In this document: positions 57,927-64,000 of the stretch, one piece after another
Layout of the letters: each line of letters begins with the position of its first letter
Numbering within the stretch: the first letter of the stretch is position 1
Assembly (NCBI RefSeq): GCF_030209375.1
Contig: NZ_JARVSC010000002.1
Location: 62,001-126,000, forward strand
Source of the DNA: Plantibacter sp. ME-Dv--P-122b
Lineage (GTDB): Bacteria; Actinomycetota; Actinomycetes; Actinomycetales; Microbacteriaceae
Direction: 5' to 3'
Length of the DNA: 64,000 nucleotides
Notes under the pieces: model-generated
What the model was told of the DNA's origin: nothing
Seen by the model: the letters and a program-made list of their open reading frames with translations, nothing else
Database searches by the model: none
Position numbers and translations under genes: made by a program

Positions 57927-59801
57927 ATGGCCGGACGGATTCGACAGAGCGATGTTGAAGAGGTCAAGGCACGCACCAACATCGGCGACGTCGTCGGCGA
58001 CTACGTCTCCCTGAAGTCCGCCGGCGTCGGCTCGCTGAAGGGCCTGTGCCCCTTCCACGACGAACGCAGCCCGAGCTTCCACGTGCGCCCCACGGTCGGG
58101 CTGTACCACTGCTTCGGTTGTGGCGAGAGCGGCGACGTCTACAGCTTCCTGCAGAAGATGGACCATGTCACCTTCGCGGAGTCGGTGGAGCGTCTCGCGC
58201 AGCGCATCGGGTACCCGCTCAGCTACGAGGAGGGCGGGGGCAAGGTCGATCACGGCAACCGGGCCCGCCTCTTCGCCGCCAACCAGGCTGCCGCCGAGTA
58301 CTTCCAGCAGCAGCTCCACGACGGCGACGCCGACCTCGGGCGACGGTTCCTCGGTGAGCGCGGCTTCGACGCAGCCGCCGCCGACCACTTCGGGATCGGG
58401 TTCGCGCCTGCCGGCTGGGACCACCTCATGAAGGCGCTGCGATCGCGCGGGTTCTCCGATGAGGAGATGCTCGCGGCCGGACTCGTGTCGAGCGGCGACC
58501 GCGGGGTGTACGACCGGTTCCGCGGACGGCTCATCTGGCCCATCCGCGACACGACCGGCCAGGTGCTCGGCTTCGGCGCCCGGCGCCTCCGCGAGGACGA
58601 CAAGGGGCCGAAGTACCTCAACACCCCCGAGACGGCGATCTACCACAAGGCGCAGGTCCTCTACGGCCTCGACCTCGCCAAGCGCGACATCTCGCGCGGC
58701 AAGCGCGTCGTCGTCGTCGAGGGGTACACCGACGTCATGGCCTGCCACCTGGCGGGGGAGACCACCGCGGTGGCGACCTGCGGGACCTCGTTCGGGGTCG
58801 ACCACATCAAAATGATCCGCCGCGTGATGGGCGACGACTCCGCCACCGGCGAGGTCATCTTCACCTTCGACCCTGATGAGGCCGGCCAGAAGGCCGCGAC
58901 GCGGGCGTTCGGTGAGGAGAAGCGGTTCTCCGCCCAGACGTACGTCGCCGTGTCCTCCGACGGCCTCGACCCCTGCGACCTCCGCCTCAACCGGGGCGAC
59001 GGCGCCATCCGGAAGCTCGTCGACGGGCGCGAGCCGATGTTCGAGTTCATCATCCGGCGGACGCTGGCGGGCTTCGACCTCGAGACGGTCGAGGGTCGCG
59101 TCGGCGCACTCCGCGCGGCCGCGCCGGTCGTCGCCGAGATCCGCGACCCCTCGCTCCGTCCCGGGTACACCCGGGTGCTCGCGAAGCAGCTCGGCATGGA
59201 ACTCGACGAGGTGGCCCGCGCCGTGCGGGGCGCTGGCGGTGCCGCCGCAGGAGGCTCGCAGAACTCCGCACGAGACGCCCGCCAGCAGGGCTCTGGCGCA
59301 CCCGCTGCCGCACCGCCGCGTGAGCGCCAAGCCTCGCTCAACGACCTGCCCAAGGACCCGTCGACGCGCCTCGAGCAGGACGCCCTCCGCGCGATCCTGC
59401 AGCTGCCCCAGCACCTCGAACGGCCCATGCTGGAGCGCGCGGTGCAGAGCTCGGTCGCCAACAGTTCGCTCGCCGTGGTGCGCGACGCCATGAGTGTGAG
59501 CCTGGACCACCTCGGGACGAACGCCTGGCTCGAGACCGTCATCGCCCAGGTCCCGCCGGGCTTCGACGGACTGGTGCGCGAGCTCGGGGTGTCCCCGCTG
59601 CCCGAGACGAACGAGGAGAAGCTGCCGAGCTACGTCCGGGACATCGCGCGGGCGTTGATCGACCGCGACCTGCTCGGTCGGAAGGCGGCGCTGCTCGGGT
59701 CGTTGCGCCGCACCGACCCCCGCGATGAGTCCCACCGGGAGATCACCCGGCAGCTCGCGGACGTCGAGGCGGAACGGCGAGCGCTCCGCGCCGAGGCCTG
59801 A
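57927..59801 (+). CDS. dnaG: DNA primase
   Basis: 624 residues. The N-terminal zinc finger is CHC2 type: Cys41, His44, Cys62, Cys65. The TOPRIM domain begins [12 protein letters not shown] with Glu265, followed by CGTSFGVDH and [13 protein letters not shown] low-complexity Ala/Gln linker (about 440-480) leads to the C-terminal helicase-binding domain. It makes RNA primers for replication. ATG 57927 is fixed by a leaderless-type -10 box and the typical start [17 protein letters not shown]. Confidence 0.96.
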   Translation: MAGRIRQSDVEEVKARTNIGDVVGDYVSLKSAGVGSLKGLCPFHDERSPSFHVRPTVGLYHCFGCGESGDVYSFLQKMDHVTFAESVERLAQRIGYPLSYEEGGGKVDHGNRARLFAANQAAAEYFQQQLHDGDADLGRRFLGERGFDAAAADHFGIGFAPAGWDHLMKALRSRGFSDEEMLAAGLVSSGDRGVYDRFRGRLIWPIRDTTGQVLGFGARRLREDDKGPKYLNTPETAIYHKAQVLYGLDLAKRDISRGKRVVVVEGYTDVMACHLAGETTAVATCGTSFGVDHIKMIRRVMGDDSATGEVIFTFDPDEAGQKAATRAFGEEKRFSAQTYVAVSSDGLDPCDLRLNRGDGAIRKLVDGREPMFEFIIRRTLAGFDLETVEGRVGALRAAAPVVAEIRDPSLRPGYTRVLAKQLGMELDEVARAVRGAGGAAAGGSQNSARDARQQGSGAPAAAPPRERQASLNDLPKDPSTRLEQDALRAILQLPQHLERPMLERAVQSSVANSSLAVVRDAMSVSLDHLGTNAWLETVIAQVPPGFDGLVRELGVSPLPETNEEKLPSYVRDIARALIDRDLLGRKAALLGSLRRTDPRDESHREITRQLADVEAERRALRAEA

Positions 59802-59852
59802 CGCGGTCCGCCTCCTCCGAGCGTGGCACGTGGCCCCGCCGGGATCGCCGGA

Positions 59853-59890
59853 TACACTCGATGGCGATCCGGTGGCTCCCCGTGCACCGG
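59853..59890 (+). promoter_or_regulatory. -10 box and leader hairpin of the lone ABC ATPase gene
   Basis: TACACT (59853-59858) is a likely -10 box. The short leader folds CCGGTG (59869-59874) with CACCGG (59885-59890) directly before the AAGGAG ribosome binding site. Confidence 0.45.
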
Positions 59891-59903
59891 AAGGAGAGGT
59901 CTC

Positions 59904-60752
59904 ATGAAGCACCCAGAGCAGGACGGACCGGCGGTCCGGGCGAGTGATCTGAGCGTCGACTACGCCGCGCACGGCGTGAGCCCGAGTAATCGAGCCTTGG
60001 ACGGCATCAGCTTCGAGCTGCCCGTGGGCGGCTCACTTGGGGTCATCGGCAGCTCGGGCTCGGGGAAGAGCACGCTTCTGCGGGTGCTGTCCGGTCGCCA
60101 CCTGACCGGAGCGGACTCACGTCCGTTCGTGTCCGGCGGCGACGCGAGCACGCTCGGTCGCTCCATGCGCAAGGTGGGCCGCAAAGAACTCACGAAACTC
60201 ACGTTCGAGGTGTCGCTGCTCGAGCAGGAGGCCGGTGCGCACCTGAAGCCCGAACTCACCGTCACGGAACTCATCTCGGAACCCGTCCTCGCTCGCGACA
60301 AGAAGTTCAGCGAGCAGGCGCTCGGCGTCCGGGTCGCCACACTGCTGGACGCCGTGCAGATGCCCCTCTCCAGCCTCGACAAGTACCCCTACGAGCTGAG
60401 CGGTGGTCAGCGACAGCGCATCGCCATCGCGCGCGCTCTCGTCCTCGGCCCGAAGGTGTTCATCGCCGACGAACCGACGGCCGGCATCGACATCACGGTC
60501 CGGCACACGGTGACCGAGTTGCTCGACGGGTTCCGACGCGACGGCGGCACGGTCATCGTCGTGACACACGACCTCGCGATGCTCCGCGAGGTGACCGACG
60601 ACGTCCTGGCGCTCCACCAGTCACGGGTCGTGGGCTACGGCCCGATCGACGCGATGCTCGCCGATCCGCCGCACGAGTTCCTCGCGGCGCTCGCCCAGTC
60701 GGGCGGCACCGAGACCCAGTACGAGACGCCCGAGGCCGTCGGCATCGATTGA
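59904..60752 (+). CDS. ABC transporter ATP-binding protein without adjacent permease
   Basis: 282 residues. Walker [12 protein letters not shown], signature LSGGQRQRIAIARAL, Walker B VFIADEPTAGID and switch His in VVTHDLAML are intact. Features such as VTELISEPV and the DPPHEFLAAL-like end (ADPPHEFLAALAQ) resemble oligopeptide (Opp/Dpp)-type ATPases. No permease or binding protein is adjacent, so its membrane partner must be elsewhere. ATG 59904 has AAGGAGAGG upstream. It sits between dnaG and tRNA-Asn. Confidence 0.85.
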   Translation: MKHPEQDGPAVRASDLSVDYAAHGVSPSNRALDGISFELPVGGSLGVIGSSGSGKSTLLRVLSGRHLTGADSRPFVSGGDASTLGRSMRKVGRKELTKLTFEVSLLEQEAGAHLKPELTVTELISEPVLARDKKFSEQALGVRVATLLDAVQMPLSSLDKYPYELSGGQRQRIAIARALVLGPKVFIADEPTAGIDITVRHTVTELLDGFRRDGGTVIVVTHDLAMLREVTDDVLALHQSRVVGYGPIDAMLADPPHEFLAALAQSGGTETQYETPEAVGID

Positions 60753-60763
60753 TCGCGTGTCGA

Positions 60764-60792
60764 TTTGGAGTCTGCGAATCCTTTGCTACAGT
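60764..60792 (+). promoter_or_regulatory. tRNA-Asn promoter
   Basis: TTTGGA (60764-60769), a 17-base spacer and TACAGT (60787-60792). Transcription would start near 60799. The precursor leader contains a GGCCGG/CCGGCC hairpin (60814-60831). Confidence 0.65.
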
Positions 60793-60846
60793 AGATACGC
60801 GCTGCAACGCAGAGGCCGGATTCGTCCGGCCGGTCGAAGCACGTAT

Positions 60847-60919
60847 TCCTCGATAGCTCAATTGGCAGAGCAATCGACTGTTAATCGATAGGTTGTTGGT
60901 TCGAGTCCAACTCGAGGAG
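60847..60919 (+). tRNA. tRNA-Asn (anticodon GTT)
   Basis: Acceptor TCCTCGA pairs with TCGAGGA. The anticodon loop is TGTTAAT between CGAC/ATCG-type arms, giving anticodon GTT. The T arm GTTGG-TTCGAGT-CCAAC is perfect. The discriminator is G60919, as expected for tRNA-Asn, and CCA is not encoded. Confidence 0.96.
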
Positions 60920-60926
60920 CTGCACA

Positions 60927-60958
60927 GAATCCCTCGGTCCATACGGACCGGGGGATTC
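60927..60958 (+). terminator. tRNA-Asn terminator
   Basis: GAATCCCTCGGTCC (60927-60940) pairs with GGACCGGGGGATTC (60945-60958) with one T-G pair, loop ATAC; a short T-containing tract follows. Confidence 0.88.
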
Positions 60959-60967
60959 GTCGTTTGA

Positions 60968-60989
60968 TGCCGGTTTCACGAAACCGGCA
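60968..60989. terminator. Second hairpin between tRNA-Asn and def
   Basis: TGCCGGTTT (60968-60976) pairs with AAACCGGCA (60981-60989), loop CACG; can act in either direction. Confidence 0.6.
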
Positions 60990-61011
60990 GGGACGCCGTA
61001 GACTGGACGAC

Positions 61012-61041
61012 GAGGCCCGAAGACTCCACTCTTCGGGCCTC
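61012..61041 (-). terminator. def terminator
   Basis: GAGGCCCGAAG (61012-61022) pairs perfectly with CTTCGGGCCTC (61031-61041), 38 bases beyond the def stop on its strand. Confidence 0.8.
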
Positions 61042-61078
61042 GTTGCATGTCCGGACACCCTGTGTCCGTCGAGGTCGT

Positions 61079-61645
61079 TCAGCCCTCGAGGTCGTCGCGA
61101 CCCGGCAGCCAGGAGATCCCGGGGACGCCCCAGCCAGCCTTGCGGATCGCCTTCGCCGCTCGGCGCGAGTGCGGCAGTTCGAGGCGGTCCACGTAGAGCA
61201 CACCGTTGAGGTGGTCGAACTCGTGCTGCAGGATGCGTGCGCGCCAGCCGACGACTCGCAGCTCGACCGGGTCGCCCTCGAGGTCGGTCCCGATGAGCAT
61301 GGCTGCTTCCGCGCGACGGAGCGGGTGCCGCTCGCCGGGGACGGAGAGGCAGCCCTCCGACTCGGCCTCCTCGTCGAGCTCGCCCACCGGAGGGGGACTG
61401 ATCCACAGCACCGGGTTGATCGCGACGCCGCGCCACGGCTGGCCGTCGTCGTCCTCGTAGCTGTAAACGAAGAGGCGGAGCGGGACGCCGACCTGCGGGG
61501 CCGCGAGTCCGACGCCGGGAGCGAGGTCCATGGTCTCGTACATGTCGGCGACGAGCCGACGAAGGTCGTCGTCCACCGTGGTGACCGGCCGGGCGACGGA
61601 GTGGAGCACCGGGTCACCGGTCACACAGATCTCGAGAATTGCCAT
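61079..61645 (-). CDS. def: Peptide deformylase
   Basis: 188-residue metalloenzyme that removes the formyl group from nascent proteins. The three motifs are GVGLAAPQ (44-51), EGCLSVPG with Cys99, and QHEFDHLNG with His141, Glu142 and His145. ATG 61645 is preceded by TAGGCT (61657-61652 on the minus strand) with exactly six bases between, so it is probably leaderless. It converges with tRNA-Asn across three hairpins. Confidence 0.95.
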   Translation of the reverse strand: MAILEICVTGDPVLHSVARPVTTVDDDLRRLVADMYETMDLAPGVGLAAPQVGVPLRLFVYSYEDDDGQPWRGVAINPVLWISPPPVGELDEEAESEGCLSVPGERHPLRRAEAAMLIGTDLEGDPVELRVVGWRARILQHEFDHLNGVLYVDRLELPHSRRAAKAIRKAGWGVPGISWLPGRDDLEG

Positions 61646-61651
61646 TGCTCG

Positions 61652-61657
61652 AGCCTA
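61652..61657 (-). promoter_or_regulatory. -10 box of def (leaderless)
   Basis: TAGGCT on the minus strand, six bases, then ATG. Confidence 0.55.
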
Positions 61658-61703
61658 TCCGCTGGGCTCGGCCTGCCGCGCGGGGATCAGCGGGACCGCG
61701 GGG

Positions 61704-61709
61704 TACCCT
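61704..61709 (+). promoter_or_regulatory. -10 box of the DMT transporter gene (leaderless)
   Basis: TACCCT, six bases (CGACGG), then the GTG start codon. Confidence 0.5.
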
Positions 61710-61715
61710 CGACGG

Positions 61716-62696
61716 GTGATCCCCTCCGCCATCGACATCGCCGACCTCGCGGACGACTTCACCCAGAATCCCTCGCAGCTCCTCGGCATCCCGTTCGCGC
61801 TCCTCGGCGCCGTCTTCCTTTCGCTCGGCGCGCAGTTGCAGCACCGGGGCGTGGCCAAGGTCGAGTCGTCGAGCGGCACCGACGCGACCTCGGGGCTCAA
61901 CGTCGCCCAGCTCCTGGCTCTGCTCAGTCGGCCGTCCTGGGTGACCGGAACGGTCATGCTCGGGCTCGCGATCGTGCTCCAGCTCGGCAGCCTGTCTCTC
62001 GCACCGATCACCCTCGTCCAGCCGTTGGGTGCGGTCGCACTCGTCATCACGGCGGTGGTGAACAGCAGAATCAGCGGCGTCCGGTTGAACCGTCGGTCGG
62101 TCGTCGCGATCGTCGCCTGCGTCGGCGGCGTCGGCCTGTTCGTCACGATAGCGGCGGTCTTCACGGGCGAGCACCGGATCACCGAGGCCGAGCTCATCAC
62201 GATCCTGGTGATGCTCGGTGTCGTCCTCGTCGTGTTCGGACTCGGCTTCATGGTGTTCCGCTCCCGCTTCACCGCCATCTTCTACATCGTCGGCACCGGG
62301 GTGCTGTACGGCTTCGTCGCGACGCTCGCCAAGGTCATCATCGGACGGCTGCAGCAGGGCGAGTTCGACTGGCTCACGGTGCTTTGCGGGCTCGGCCTGG
62401 TCGCCGCGAGCGCGCTCGGCGGCTACTTCGTGCAGACCGCCTACTCGTCGGGGCCTCCCGACCTGGTCATCGCGGGCCTCACCGTCATCGATCCGATGAT
62501 CGCGGTCGGCATCGGCATCATCGTGCTGGGGGAGGCCAGCAACGCACCGTTCTGGGCGGGCTTCGGCTTCGTCGTGGCCGGCACGATCGCCGTGTGGGGT
62601 GTCTTCCAGCTCGCCCGCCATCACCCGCAGGTGAGTCAGACGCCGGCGGCCGCAGCAGCCGCGAAGGCTCTCGCGACCGGCGACGCGCCAGCCTGA
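61716..62696 (+). CDS. DMT-superfamily (EamA/NIPA-like) transporter
   Basis: 326 residues with nine or ten hydrophobic segments in two related halves. Features include LGAVFLSLGAQLQHRGVAKV, LAPITLVQPLGAVALVITAV and YSSGPPDLVIAGLTVIDPMI. The TLVQPLGAV and VIDPM patterns resemble NIPA-type putative Mg2+ transporters within the DMT superfamily, but the substrate is not known. GTG 61716 gives MIPSAIDIADLADD and is fixed by the -10 box six bases upstream; a longer upstream frame is antisense to def. A 14-base palindrome AGCCCGATCGGGCT (62704-62717) follows the stop and may end the transcript. Confidence 0.82.
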   Translation: MIPSAIDIADLADDFTQNPSQLLGIPFALLGAVFLSLGAQLQHRGVAKVESSSGTDATSGLNVAQLLALLSRPSWVTGTVMLGLAIVLQLGSLSLAPITLVQPLGAVALVITAVVNSRISGVRLNRRSVVAIVACVGGVGLFVTIAAVFTGEHRITEAELITILVMLGVVLVVFGLGFMVFRSRFTAIFYIVGTGVLYGFVATLAKVIIGRLQQGEFDWLTVLCGLGLVAASALGGYFVQTAYSSGPPDLVIAGLTVIDPMIAVGIGIIVLGEASNAPFWAGFGFVVAGTIAVWGVFQLARHHPQVSQTPAAAAAAKALATGDAPA

Positions 62697-62722
62697 GCCC
62701 TGGAGCCCGATCGGGCTGCAGG

Positions 62723-62763
62723 TATGCTTGAGTATGGCGTTCCGCGCCGCATCAGGGTCGTGA
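62723..62763 (+). promoter_or_regulatory. Glycosyltransferase promoter with short upstream open frame
   Basis: TATGCT (62723-62728) is followed after five bases by ATG 62734, which opens a nine-codon frame (MAFRAASGS) ending at TGA 62761-62763. The frame would be at the very 5' end of the glycosyltransferase message. GGTCG and CGACC around the stop form a small hairpin. It may be a leader peptide or chance. Confidence 0.35.
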
Positions 62764-62817
62764 GCGACCGCCCGCACCCTCACATCACTGGCCAAGCACA
62801 GAGGAATCACCGAAACC

Positions 62818-64000
62818 TTGACTTCTCCCGACGACCAGCACCTCGCGAAGGCGTCCAGCACGACGCCGACCCCCGACACCCACAAGCCGCTGCGGGTGGT
62901 CATCGGCGCCGACACCTTCTCGCCCGATGTGAACGGCGCAGCACGCTTCGCCGAACGCCTCGCGGCCGGACTCGTCCGCCGAGGCCACGACGTCCACATC
63001 GTGGCGCCCGCCGGCTCGCGCAAGTTCGGCACGTGGAAGGAGACCCACGAGGGTCAGACGATGACGGCGCACCGCCTCTTCAGCCTCCGGTGGTACCCGC
63101 ACGACTGGCTGCGCTTCGCGATGCCGTGGTCGATGCGACGGAACGCCCGGAAGATCCTCGACCGCGTGAAGCCCGACGTCGTGCACCTGCAGTCGCACAT
63201 CGTGGTGGGCCGTGGTCTCTCGATCGAGGCCGAGCAACGCGGCATCCGCATGGTGGCGACGAACCACATCATGCCCGACAACATCCTCGACTTCACCGTC
63301 ATCCCCAAGCGCACGCAGGAGTGGCTCGTCCGGACGCAGTGGGCTGCCGCCCGTCGCGTCTTCGATCGTGCCTTCGCCGTGACGACCCCGACGCGCAAGG
63401 CCGCCGACTTCCTGGAGCAGTTCACCGGCCTGACCGGCGTGCACGCGATCTCCTGCGGGATCGAGGCCGGACAGTACACGCCGTCGTTCGAACCGCGGAA
63501 GCGCAACACCATCCTCTTCGTGGGTCGCATCACGAGCGAGAAGCAGATCGACGTGCTCCTGCGCGCACTCACGAAACTCCCGAAGGAACTCGACGCCCAC
63601 GTCGACGTCATCGGTGGCGGCGACCAGGCGAAGAACCTCGAGCAGCTGACCCAACAGCTCGGCATCGGTGACCGCGTCCGATTCCTCGGCAAGGTGTCCG
63701 ACGACGAGGTGAAGCAGGCCTACACGAACGCCAGCGTCTTCGCGATGCCGTCCATCGCGGAGTTGCAGAGCATCGCGACGATGGAGGCCATGGCCTCCGG
63801 ACTCCCGGTGGTGGCTGCCGACGCCATGGCGCTGCCGCACCTCGTGCACGATCAGGTCAACGGGTACCTGTTCGAGCCTGGCAACGTCGACGCGCTGGCC
63901 GAACGCCTCGCGACGGTGCTCAGCGCCTCGCCCGAGGAGTACCGCCGGATGCAGGACGCCTCCTTGGAGCTCGTCTCCGCGCACGACATCGAGCGCACGC
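62818..64000 (+). CDS. GT4-family glycosyltransferase (3' partial)
   Basis: 394 codons are visible before the window ends; the C-terminus is missing. The N-terminal GT-B half has RVVIGADTFSPDVNGAARFAER-like sequence (VVIGADTFSPDVNGAARF) for acceptor binding. The C-terminal half has FVGRITSEKQIDVLL and the donor-binding FAMPSIAELQSIATMEAMAS, where the spaced Glu residues match the EX7E motif. This resembles alpha-glucosyl/mannosyl-transferases that act on diacylglycerol or phosphatidylinositol lipids. No ATG or GTG exists between the in-frame stop at 62761 and TTG 62818, so TTG is taken as the start; GAGGAA lies 12 bases upstream, further than ideal. Confidence 0.88.
   Translation, partial: MTSPDDQHLAKASSTTPTPDTHKPLRVVIGADTFSPDVNGAARFAERLAAGLVRRGHDVHIVAPAGSRKFGTWKETHEGQTMTAHRLFSLRWYPHDWLRFAMPWSMRRNARKILDRVKPDVVHLQSHIVVGRGLSIEAEQRGIRMVATNHIMPDNILDFTVIPKRTQEWLVRTQWAAARRVFDRAFAVTTPTRKAADFLEQFTGLTGVHAISCGIEAGQYTPSFEPRKRNTILFVGRITSEKQIDVLLRALTKLPKELDAHVDVIGGGDQAKNLEQLTQQLGIGDRVRFLGKVSDDEVKQAYTNASVFAMPSIAELQSIATMEAMASGLPVVAADAMALPHLVHDQVNGYLFEPGNVDALAERLATVLSASPEEYRRMQDASLELVSAHDIERT

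Overview
This window is GC-rich (roughly two thirds G+C by eye) bacterial chromosome, densely coding on both strands, with many GTG and TTG starts. The gene content and order point to an actinobacterium, most likely family Microbacteriaceae: rsfS beside tRNA-Ala, cydABDC, leuS-comEA-comEC-holA-rpsT-lepA-hemW-hrcA-dnaJ-rsmE-phoH-ybeY-era-leuA, recO-uppS, and dusB-dgt-dnaG. The genus cannot be fixed from the sequence alone. No insertion sequence, prophage, CRISPR array or rRNA was seen. No gene-free stretch exceeds about 300 bases except 60753-61078, which holds tRNA-Asn, its promoter and three hairpins.

Layout. 1-1.8 kb: 3' end of a TolA-like membrane-anchored protein, rsfS, tRNA-Ala. 1.8-4.3 kb: divergent aldo/keto reductase and MFS exporter. 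4.3-8.2 kb: a compact secondary-metabolite locus (type III polyketide synthase, methyltransferase, FAD monooxygenase, and a divergent UbiA prenyltransferase). 8.2-14.2 kb: cell-envelope genes (muralytic-type secreted protein, NagZ-like lipoprotein, YceI, FUSC, App1-like phosphatase, DedA). 14.3-20.3 kb: cytochrome bd oxidase and its assembly ABC exporter (cydABDC), running into pabB. 21.7-41.5 kb: housekeeping genes for translation, DNA uptake, replication and stress (leuS, comEA/EC, holA, rpsT, lepA, hemW, then hrcA-dnaJ-rsmE-HIT-phoH-ybeY-CNNM-era). 41.7-45.5 kb: an esterase and an aminoacyl-phosphatidylglycerol synthase-like membrane protein. 45.5-47.4 kb: leuA with a leucine-rich leader peptide. 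47.5-51.7 kb: two-component system and an ABC exporter. 51.7-61.6 kb: TRIC channel, recO-uppS, DsbA-like, YbaK, dusB-dgt, dnaG, a lone ABC ATPase, tRNA-Asn, def. 61.7-64 kb: DMT/NIPA-like transporter and a GT4 glycosyltransferase cut by the window end.

Regulation visible in the sequence: a CIRCE operator at hrcA; a FadR-like palindrome at the cydA promoter; a leader peptide with four consecutive Leu codons before leuA, with mutually exclusive pairings that can expose or hide the leuA ribosome binding site; and a 19-base motif shared, in opposite orientation, by the promoters of the two-component system and of the adjacent ABC exporter. More than a dozen genes have a TAnnnT-type -10 box 5-7 bases before the start codon and no Shine-Dalgarno, so leaderless transcription seems common here. 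The type III PKS gene and the prenyltransferase gene are driven from one divergent leaderless promoter pair.

The most interesting candidates are the PKS/methyltransferase/hydroxylase/prenyltransferase locus, the leuA leader, the shared motif of the sensor-exporter pair, and the fusion of an apparently protease-dead rhomboid-like domain to a DUF2156 lipid aminoacylation domain.
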